Below, piece by piece: positions 14,959-21,545 of a stretch of DNA of 32,762 nt (the stretch's first letter is position 1; every line of letters begins with the position of its first letter). The DNA comes from JAIRTY01 sp050257395 (GTDB lineage: Bacteria > Actinomycetota > Actinomycetes > Streptosporangiales > Streptosporangiaceae), in NCBI GenBank assembly GCA_050257395.1, contig JBLMWU010000229.1, forward strand, positions 1 to 32,762. Direction: 5' to 3'. Made by a program: the position numbers and the translations under genes. The notes beneath the pieces were generated by a model. It was not told where the DNA came from, did not search any database, and saw only the letters and a program-made list of their open reading frames with translations.

Positions 14959-17502
14959 GTGGCGAACAACCTCACCCGGGACGAGGCGCGTGACCGGGCC
15001 CGGCTGCTCAGCGTCAGCGCCTACCAGGTCGAGCTGGACCTCACCGGCGGCGAGACCACGTTCACCTCGGTGAGCACGGTGACCTTCTCGTGCAGCCGCC
15101 CGGGGGCGGACACCTTCATCGACCTCACCGCGCCGGAGGTCGTGTCCATCACGCTGAACGGGCAGGACGTGCCGCTGGCCGCGTTCGACGGGAACCGGGT
15201 CGCGCTGACCGGCCTGGCAGCCGAGAACCAGCTGCGGGTGGCGGCCGAGTGCGCGTACTCGCGCAGCGGCGAGGGCCTGCACCGGTTCACCGACCCGGCC
15301 GACGGCGGCGTGTACCTGTACTCCGACCTGGAGACGTTCGACGCGCACCGGATCTACGCCTGCTTCGACCAGCCCGACCTGAAGGCCTCCTACCAGCTGA
15401 CCGTCGTCGCGCCCGAGGACTGGCAGGTCATCTCCAACATGGCCCCGCTGGCGGCCGGGGAGCCCGTGGAGGACCGGCCCGGCGGGGTGCGGCGCTGGCG
15501 CTTCCCGCCGGCGCCGGTGATGTCCACCTACATCACCGCCGTCGCCGCCGGGCCGTACCACGTGGTGCGGTCCGAGTACGACGGCATCCCGCTGGGCATC
15601 TACTGCCGGGCGTCGCTCGCCCAGTACCTGGACCCGGACGAGATCTTCGAGGTGACCCGGCAGGGCTTCGGCTTCTTCCACGAGGCGTTCGGCGTCCGGT
15701 ACGCGTTCGGCAAGTACGACCAGCTGTTCGTGCCGGAGTTCAAGGCCGGCGCGATGGAGAACGCGGGCTGTGTGACGTTCCTGGAGGACTACGTGTTCCG
15801 CTCCCGGGTGACCGACTTCGCCCGGGAGGTCCGCGCCGAGACGATCCTGCACGAGATGGCGCACATGTGGTTCGGTGACCTGGTCACCATGCGCTGGTGG
15901 GACGACCTGTGGCTGAACGAGTCCTTCGCCACCTGGGCGGGCACGCTCGCGCAGGCCGAGGCGACCCGCTGGGCGACCGCCTGGACCACGTTCGCGCAGC
16001 TGCACAAGGCGTGGGCGTACCGGCAGGACCAGCTGCCCTCGACCCACCCGATCGCGGCGGACATCCCCGACATCGAGGCGGTCGAGGTCAACTTCGACGG
16101 CATCACCTACGCCAAGGGCGCCTCGGTGCTCAAGCAGCTCGTCGCGTACGTGGGAAAGGACAACTTCCTGGCCGCGGTGCGCCGTTACTTCGGCCAGCAC
16201 GCCTGGGGCAACGCCACCCTCGGGGACCTGCTGGCTCCGCTGGAGGAGGCGTCCGGCCGGGAGCTGACCGGCTGGTCCAAGGAGTGGCTGGAGACCGCCG
16301 GGGTCAACACGCTCCGCCCGGACCTCACCGTGGCAGACGGCCTGTTCACCGAGTTCGCGGTGGTGCAGGAGGCGCCCGAGTCCCACCCGGTGCTGCGGGC
16401 GCACCGGATCGCGATCGGCCTGTACGACCGCACCGGCGGCCGGCTGGTGCGCCGCCTGCGGGTGGAGACCGATATTTCCGGTGAACGGACGATCGTCCCC
16501 GAACTGGCCGGCCAACGCCAGCCGGACCTGGTGCTGATCAACGACGACGACCTCACCTATGCCAAGATCCGGCTGGACAGCCACTCGCTGACCACGCTGA
16601 CGACCAGCATCGGCGAGTTCGCCGACTCGCTGCCCGCGGCGCTGTGCTGGGCGGCGTCCTGGGACATGTGCCGGGACGGTGAGCTGGCGGCCCGCGACTA
16701 CGTGCGGCTGGTGCTGTCCGGGGTGGAGTCGGTGGCGGACATCTCGGTCGCGCAGACCCTGCTGCGGCAGGCCGGCGGCGCGCTGCGGCAGTACGCCGAC
16801 CCGGCGTGGCGGCAGGCCGGGCTGGAGCTGGCCGGGGAGGCCCTGCGGGCGGCGCTGGAACGGGCCGAGCCGGGCTCGGACGCCCAGCTCGCCTACGTGC
16901 AGGCGCTGGCAGGGATGGCGGTCTCCCCCACCGACCTGGACCTGCTGCGGGGCCTGCTGGACGGCTCCATGACCGCCGAGGGCCTGACCGTGGACACCGA
17001 GCTGCGCTGGCGGCTGCTGCACCGGCTGGTCAGCCGCGGCGTGGCCGGGCCCGCCGAGATCGAGGCGGAACTCACCAGGGACCCGACCGACGCTGGCGAG
17101 CGCCGCGCCGCGACCTGCCAGGCAGCGGTCCCGGACCCGGGCGCCAAGCAGGCCGCCTGGCTGCAGATCGTGGACGGCCAGCTGCCCAACGCGGTGTTCC
17201 GGGCGATGCTGGCCGGGTTCGTGGACCTGGACCAGCCGGACCTGCTCAGGCCTTACGAGCAGCGCTACTTCGAGGTGGTCGGGGACATCTGGCGGGACTG
17301 GGGTTCCGACATGGCCCAGTGGTTCGTGGCCAACGCGTACCCGTCCTGGGTGAACTCGCCGGACACCATCCGCGCCACCGACGAGTACATCGCGCGCACC
17401 GACCCGCCGCCCGCGCTGCGCCGCCTGCTGGTCGAGGGCCGCGACAGCCTGGAGCGCTCCCTGCGCTGCCAGGAACGCGACCGCCAGGCCGCCACCGGCT
17501 GA
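14959..17502 (+). CDS. pepN: Aminopeptidase N (M1 zinc metallopeptidase)
   Basis: 847 aa from GTG 14959 with AAAGGGG 8 nt upstream. The enzyme removes N-terminal residues from peptides in the cytoplasm. The exopeptidase motif GAMEN lies at 264-268 and the zinc site HEMAH at 298-302, with the third ligand E321 in NESFATW. The ERAP1-like C-terminal helical domain (about 520-847) completes the usual actinobacterial length of about 850. No signal peptide is present. The gene stands alone, divergent from the DsbA-like gene and convergent with malQ. The identification is secure. Confidence 0.97.
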   Translation: MANNLTRDEARDRARLLSVSAYQVELDLTGGETTFTSVSTVTFSCSRPGADTFIDLTAPEVVSITLNGQDVPLAAFDGNRVALTGLAAENQLRVAAECAYSRSGEGLHRFTDPADGGVYLYSDLETFDAHRIYACFDQPDLKASYQLTVVAPEDWQVISNMAPLAAGEPVEDRPGGVRRWRFPPAPVMSTYITAVAAGPYHVVRSEYDGIPLGIYCRASLAQYLDPDEIFEVTRQGFGFFHEAFGVRYAFGKYDQLFVPEFKAGAMENAGCVTFLEDYVFRSRVTDFAREVRAETILHEMAHMWFGDLVTMRWWDDLWLNESFATWAGTLAQAEATRWATAWTTFAQLHKAWAYRQDQLPSTHPIAADIPDIEAVEVNFDGITYAKGASVLKQLVAYVGKDNFLAAVRRYFGQHAWGNATLGDLLAPLEEASGRELTGWSKEWLETAGVNTLRPDLTVADGLFTEFAVVQEAPESHPVLRAHRIAIGLYDRTGGRLVRRLRVETDISGERTIVPELAGQRQPDLVLINDDDLTYAKIRLDSHSLTTLTTSIGEFADSLPAALCWAASWDMCRDGELAARDYVRLVLSGVESVADISVAQTLLRQAGGALRQYADPAWRQAGLELAGEALRAALERAEPGSDAQLAYVQALAGMAVSPTDLDLLRGLLDGSMTAEGLTVDTELRWRLLHRLVSRGVAGPAEIEAELTRDPTDAGERRAATCQAAVPDPGAKQAAWLQIVDGQLPNAVFRAMLAGFVDLDQPDLLRPYEQRYFEVVGDIWRDWGSDMAQWFVANAYPSWVNSPDTIRATDEYIARTDPPPALRRLLVEGRDSLERSLRCQERDRQAATG

Positions 17503-17538
17503 GCGCTGGGTCCACCGCCCGCCCGGATCATGGAGCCG

Positions 17539-19350
17539 TCAGCTGACGGTCTTGACGACGGCGCGCAGGAGGGGGTGGTCGGGGAGGTCGTCCAGCAGGA
17601 CCGGGCGGCCTTCGGCGTCGCACAGCGGGATTCGCCAGTTCGGGTACTCGGTGGTGGTGCCGGGCAGGTTCTGCTGGCGGCGGTCGCCGACGGCGTCCGT
17701 GAGCGACACCCCGATCAGCGCGGAGGGCGTGCGGGCCAGGTAGCCGTACAGCGCGAGGGTGAACGCGGCCGGGTCCACCGGCCCGGCCGCGAGCAGCCCC
17801 TCCCTGGTGAGGGCTGCCTGCCAGGCGGACACGGCCGACCGGGCGGCTGCTCGTTCACTCTCCAGCGACTGGGTCAGCAGCCCGAGCCGGGCCCGCAGCT
17901 CCACCTGCTCGCCGGACACCATCGCGGACGCCGGTGGCATGTCGTGGGTGCCGACCGTCGCCAGGGCGCCCCGGCGCCACTGGCCGGGCGGCCGCGGGCG
18001 GCCGTCCGGGCCGCGCTCGAACCACAGCAGCGAGGTGCCGAGCACGCCGCGGCTGGCCAGGTAGTCGCGGATCCAGTCCTCCACGGTGCCCAGGTCCTCG
18101 CCGATCGCCAGCGCCCCCGCCGAGGCCGCCGCGCCGGCCAGCACGCCGACCATGCCCTCGTGGTCGTAGCGCACGTAGGTGCCCCGGTCCGGGGTCATCC
18201 CGGCGGGCACCCACCACAGCCGCAGCAGGCCCATGACGTGATCGACCCGCAGCCCGCCCGCGTGGCGCAGCGCCGCGCCGATCAGGCCGGCCAGCGGCTG
18301 GTACCCGGCCCGCGCGAGCCGCCCCGGGTGCCAGGGCGCCTGCCCCCAGTCCTGGCCGAGCTGGTTGAACTCGTCCGGGGGCGCGCCGGTGCTGACCCCG
18401 GGCACCAGGAACGCCGCGCTGGCCCAGGAGTCGGCGCCGCCCGGGTGCGACCCGACCGCCAGGTCGGTGATGATCCCGATGGGCATGCCCGCGTCCTGGG
18501 CCGCGGCCTGCGCGGCGGCGAGCTGCTCGTCCGCCACCCACTGCAGCCAGGCGTGGAACCGGGCGCGGCCACCCGCCGTCTCCCGTTCCGCGATCACCGC
18601 CGGGGAGCGGGGGTCGCGCAGCGGCTCCGGCCACCGGCGCCAGTCCGGGCCGTGGTCCTCGGCCAGCACGCACCACAGGGACCAGTCCGCCAGCTCCTGG
18701 CCGTGCCGCACGCAGAACCGCTCGAACGCGGCGTGCCGCCGCTCGTCCATCGGCTGCCGGTAGACGATCTCCAGGGCGGTGCGCTTGGCCCGCCACACCT
18801 GGTCCCGGTCGATCAGGTCACTGGTGGCGTTGCGGGCCCGCAGCGGCGCGGCCAGCGCGTCGATCCGCCGCCGCCCCGCGCTGGACAGCAGCCGGTATTC
18901 GGGGATGTCCTCCACCCGCAGGTACAGCGGGGACAGGAAACGCCGGCTCATCGGCAGATAGGGCGACGGGCTCACCGGGGGCACCGGCTCGGCCGCATGC
19001 AGCGGGTTGATCAGCACGAACCCGGCGCCGAGGTCGCTGGCTGCCCAGGCGGCCAGGTCGGCCAGGTCGCGCAGGTCGCCGTGGCCCCAGGAGCCGCGGG
19101 AGCGGACCGAGTACAGCTGGGCGGCCAGCCCCCAGGTCCGGCCGGGCGGCGGCGCGGGCGCGGGCAGGGCGGGCACGGCCTTCGCCTCGGGGCTGCCCGG
19201 CCCGAGCGCCGGCGGCGGGAAGCCGTCCCCGAGGGCGGCCAGGATCGCTTCCAGCGTCTCCGCGGCCACTTCGACGTGCCGGCCCTGCCAGTCCCGGTAG
19301 GAGGTGGCGACTCCCCGGGCCTCGGCCCGCCGCCGTAGCTCAGCGCTCAC
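17539..19350 (-). CDS. malQ: 4-alpha-glucanotransferase (amylomaltase, GH77)
   Basis: 603 aa from GTG 19350. MalQ transfers maltosyl or longer glucan chains between alpha-1,4-glucans. The GH77 catalytic residues are visible: nucleophile D370 in RVDHVMG, acid/base E418 in IGEDLG, and D470 in GTHDMPP. The N-terminal extension with GVATSYRDWQGRHVEV is typical of actinobacterial MalQ, followed by a Pro/Ala-rich linker (about 45-70). WGLAAQLYSVRSRGSWG opens the barrel domain. The ribosome site is weak (GGCAGG directly before the GTG). It lies 55 bp downstream of a PPOX-fold gene on the same strand, so co-transcription is possible. No glycogen or maltose genes are adjacent. Confidence 0.95.
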   Translation of the reverse strand: MSAELRRRAEARGVATSYRDWQGRHVEVAAETLEAILAALGDGFPPPALGPGSPEAKAVPALPAPAPPPGRTWGLAAQLYSVRSRGSWGHGDLRDLADLAAWAASDLGAGFVLINPLHAAEPVPPVSPSPYLPMSRRFLSPLYLRVEDIPEYRLLSSAGRRRIDALAAPLRARNATSDLIDRDQVWRAKRTALEIVYRQPMDERRHAAFERFCVRHGQELADWSLWCVLAEDHGPDWRRWPEPLRDPRSPAVIAERETAGGRARFHAWLQWVADEQLAAAQAAAQDAGMPIGIITDLAVGSHPGGADSWASAAFLVPGVSTGAPPDEFNQLGQDWGQAPWHPGRLARAGYQPLAGLIGAALRHAGGLRVDHVMGLLRLWWVPAGMTPDRGTYVRYDHEGMVGVLAGAAASAGALAIGEDLGTVEDWIRDYLASRGVLGTSLLWFERGPDGRPRPPGQWRRGALATVGTHDMPPASAMVSGEQVELRARLGLLTQSLESERAAARSAVSAWQAALTREGLLAAGPVDPAAFTLALYGYLARTPSALIGVSLTDAVGDRRQQNLPGTTTEYPNWRIPLCDAEGRPVLLDDLPDHPLLRAVVKTVS

Positions 19351-19405
19351 CCTGCCATGATTACGGCTCGCGGCGGCGCAGCACCGCCCGGGGTTGGGTT
19401 CCGGC

Positions 19406-19846
19406 TCAGCCGGGCGTGATCTCGATGATCACCGGGGTGCCGGGCTGGCGGCCGCGGCCCAGGGCCGCCTGGACCGCCCGCACCGGCCGCAGCACCAGCA
19501 GGTCGAACCGGTACTTGCGCCGGAACAGGGGCTCGGCCCCGCTCATCGCGCCCGCGGGCAGCTGCCGCGCGGTCGCGCGGGCCGGGGTGCCGCGCAGCCG
19601 CCCGGTGGCGGTGCACGGGGCGATGGTGACCGAGGGATCGCGCCGGATCCGCCTGGCCTTCCCGGACTCGGCGTCCGTCTGCACCAGGATCAGCCCTTTG
19701 TCCTGAACGAACCACACCGGGGTGGCGACCCCCGTCCCGTCGCGCCGGTAGCTGGTGAGACTCAGATACCGGCCCGGCACCAGCGCCGCACCGGCGGTGT
19801 CGCCCGCGGCCCGGCCGGCCTGGCCGTCTGCTGCGGTGGCTTCCAT
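19406..19846 (-). CDS. PPOX-class (pyridoxamine-oxidase-like, probably F420-dependent) protein
   Basis: 146 aa from ATG 19846, preceded by GAAGGGG at good spacing; the frame extends to 19972 but without similarity. The split-barrel fold is suggested by RYLSLTSYRRDGTGVATPVWFV, LILVQTDAESGKARRIRRDP and VTIAPCTATGRLRG, a pattern seen in actinobacterial PPOX proteins that bind F420 or flavin. RRKYRFDLLVLR lies near the C-terminus. The substrate is unknown and cofactor choice is inference. Divergent from a small membrane protein, with two DevR-like boxes in the shared 182-bp control region. malQ follows 55 bp downstream. Confidence 0.85.
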   Translation of the reverse strand: MEATAADGQAGRAAGDTAGAALVPGRYLSLTSYRRDGTGVATPVWFVQDKGLILVQTDAESGKARRIRRDPSVTIAPCTATGRLRGTPARATARQLPAGAMSGAEPLFRRKYRFDLLVLRPVRAVQAALGRGRQPGTPVIIEITPG

Positions 19847-19907
19847 CACGCGCCCCTTCCGTGGGTGTCCCGGTACCAGCGTCCCCGGCGCGCGGCCGTG
19901 CGGCCCG

Positions 19908-19921
19908 GGGGCCAACGTCCC
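19908..19921. promoter_or_regulatory. DevR/DosR-like box 1
   Basis: GGGGCCAACGTCCC fits the degenerate DevR (hypoxia/dormancy regulator) pattern GGGNCNNNNGNCCC; the complementary strand reads GGGACGTTGGCCCC. It lies 62-75 bp upstream of the PPOX-gene start. The pattern is G/C-rich, so chance matches are expected in this genome. Confidence 0.35.
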
Positions 19922-19950
19922 CGGGCGGCGGGGCGAAGTGCCCGTTTGAC

Positions 19951-19964
19951 GGGCCGGAGGCCCC
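19951..19964. promoter_or_regulatory. DevR/DosR-like box 2
   Basis: GGGCCGGAGGCCCC also fits GGGNCNNNNGNCCC. It is centred about 45 bp upstream of a possible -10 (GATACA, 20002-20007) for the divergent membrane-protein gene. The same caution about chance matches applies. Confidence 0.33.
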
Positions 19965-20028
19965 TGGTACAAGCAGCCGCCGGGCGGGGATCATTAATGC
20001 TGATACAGGTGTCACGGGGGGAGACCGG

Positions 20029-20436
20029 ATGCGCACGCTGCGCGCCACAGGAGCGCTGGTGCTCGGGCTGTACGGGGCGAGCTACCTGTGGCTGGCGCCT
20101 GCCGCCGTACCCGGCGGCGCGGGCGGGCCGCTGTGGGCGGTGGTCGAGGTACTGGTCATCATGACCGCCGCGGGCTTCGCGGTGGCCGGCTGGGGACTGG
20201 CCCGGGGCACGCCGTGGAGCTCCCGGATGACCATCGCGGCCGCGCTGGCCGGGCTGGCCACGCTGATCCCCTACCTGGTGGCCGTGCGCACCGTCGCGGT
20301 CGGCCATGCCGAGGTCAACGCGGCGCTGCACGGGCTCGGCTGCGCCGCGATCCTGCTGGTGATGCTGATCCCGCCCGCCGAGCGCACGCTCAGCCGCCGC
20401 GCCCGGGCCGCCAGGGACGGATTAGCCCCCGGCTGA
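20029..20436 (+). CDS. Small four-helix membrane protein, unknown function
   Basis: 135 aa from ATG 20029 with GGGGGGAG upstream. Four hydrophobic stretches are visible (about 8-25, 33-55, 66-84 and 98-116: GALVLGLYGASYLWLAP, AVVEVLVIMTAAGFAVAGW, TIAAALAGLATLIPYLVAV, GLGCAAILLVMLIPP). An Arg-rich C-terminus faces the cytoplasm by the positive-inside rule. No enzyme motif is seen. Divergent from the PPOX-fold gene and possibly co-regulated with it through the DevR-like boxes. Convergent with the paralogous membrane protein at 20472-20984. I do not recognise a named family. Confidence 0.75.
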   Translation: MRTLRATGALVLGLYGASYLWLAPAAVPGGAGGPLWAVVEVLVIMTAAGFAVAGWGLARGTPWSSRMTIAAALAGLATLIPYLVAVRTVAVGHAEVNAALHGLGCAAILLVMLIPPAERTLSRRARAARDGLAPG

Positions 20437-20445
20437 TCACGAACC

Positions 20446-20483
20446 GTTCATTTCCGGCCCCCCTGGAGGGGTCAGGAATGAAC
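20446..20483. terminator. Probable bidirectional terminator
   Basis: GTTCATTTCC (20446-20455) pairs with GGAATGAAC (20475-20483) with one bulged T, and an inner CCCC/GGGG pair extends the stem. It lies between two convergent genes and overlaps the last codons of the minus-strand one. There is no long T-run. Confidence 0.45.
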
Positions 20484-20984
20484 CGGCGGCGTTAACCGGC
20501 GCGGTGTGAGCATGAGGGCCACCCAGCAGCCGGCGAGCGCCTGCGCCGCCGCGGCCAGCAGCGCCACCACGAAGACCACGCTGACCCGCGGGGGCAGCCC
20601 GGCCAGGACCGAGAAGGTCCGGGCGACCTGCCACCCCGGCAGCCCGCCCGGTGCCGACCGCGCGAGCGGGACCGCCCAGCCGGCCGCCGCGGCGGCGGCG
20701 ATCGCGGGCAGCACGGTGCGCAGCCGGAGCCGCCCGAACCGGGCCGCCACGCCCGCGGCCACCCCCACCGGCAGCGGCACGAACCACCAGCCGGGCGCGG
20801 CGCCGGCCGCGATGACGGCGGCAGCGGCCAGGGCGCCGGCCAGCCAGAGGCCGGCCGGCCCGCGGCGGGCCGGGTGCCACGACGGGTAGCGGGGACGGGG
20901 CGGCCTGGCCGGGTCCGGCGGCGGCACGCCGAGCCGGCCCAGCCGGTAGGAGCCGCGTTTGCCCAGCCTGCGTGCATCAGCCAT
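20472..20984 (-). CDS. Small membrane protein, paralog B of a tandem pair
   Basis: 170 aa from ATG 20984. It is clearly homologous over its full length to the next gene upstream (21036-21527): both begin MAD-RRLG-RGSYRLG, have a basic Pro/Arg-rich N-terminus, and share WLAG-LAAAAVIAAGAA-GWW-VP-PVG and QALAGCWVA--LTPRR. About four membrane segments are visible. The region before the start resembles that of paralog A, but the ribosome site is degraded (GGGAAAGTAAC here versus GGGAGGGTGAC there). It is the last gene of the amidase-acylase operon, 51 bp after paralog A. Function unknown. Confidence 0.75.
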   Translation of the reverse strand: MADARRLGKRGSYRLGRLGVPPPDPARPPRPRYPSWHPARRGPAGLWLAGALAAAAVIAAGAAPGWWFVPLPVGVAAGVAARFGRLRLRTVLPAIAAAAAAGWAVPLARSAPGGLPGWQVARTFSVLAGLPPRVSVVFVVALLAAAAQALAGCWVALMLTPRRLTPPVHS

Positions 20985-21035
20985 GAGCAGTTACTTTCCC
21001 GGTCAGGAGGGCCGGCACCCACCCCCGCCTGCCGC

Positions 21036-21527
21036 CTACCGCTCCCGGCGGGGCGTGAGCACCGCGGCCACCCAGCAGCCGGCGAGCGCCTGCAGCACAG
21101 CGACCAGCAGCGTCACCGCGAAGATCAGGCTGGCGTGCGCGGGCAGCCCGGCCAGCGCGGCGACCGTCCGCGCGACCTGCCGTTCCGGCAGCCCGGCCAG
21201 CGCGGCCCCGGCCAGCGGCAGCGCCCAGCCCGCTGCGGCGGCCAGGGCGAGCGCGGGCAGGACGGCCCGCAGCGGCAGCGGGCCGTAGCGGGCGGCCGCA
21301 CCCGCGGCGAGCCCCACCGGGAACGGCACCCACCACCAGCCGAGCGCGGCCCCGGCCGCGATGACGGCGGCAGCGGCCAGCCCGCCGGCCAGCCAGGCGG
21401 CGGCCCGGCCCCGGCGGGCGGGACGGAACGACGGGTGGTGCGGGCGGGCCGGCCTGGCCTGGCCCGGCACCCCCCGGCCGCCCAGCCGGTAGGAGCCGCG
21501 CCTGCCCAGCCGGCGGAGGTCAGCCAC
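21036..21527 (-). CDS. Small membrane protein, paralog A of a tandem pair
   Basis: 163 aa from GTG 21527, preceded by GGGAGGGTGA, which overlaps the 3' end of the acylase gene (18 bp gap). Hydrophobic stretches at about 45-65, 67-83, 88-110 and 130-156 predict four membrane helices after a basic cytoplasmic N-terminus. It is a tandem duplicate of paralog B. No catalytic motif is seen. Its position directly after a secreted Ntn hydrolase suggests a linked envelope role; this is inference only. Confidence 0.78.
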   Translation of the reverse strand: MADLRRLGRRGSYRLGGRGVPGQARPARPHHPSFRPARRGRAAAWLAGGLAAAAVIAAGAALGWWWVPFPVGLAAGAAARYGPLPLRAVLPALALAAAAGWALPLAGAALAGLPERQVARTVAALAGLPAHASLIFAVTLLVAVLQALAGCWVAAVLTPRRER

Positions 21528-21545
21528 GATCGGTCACCCTCCCGG

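Noticed and set aside
17536..17549. CCGTCAGCTGACGG palindrome at the malQ stop as a terminator
   Set aside because: A loop-less dyad of 14 bp over the stop codon would make only a short stem; likely chance.
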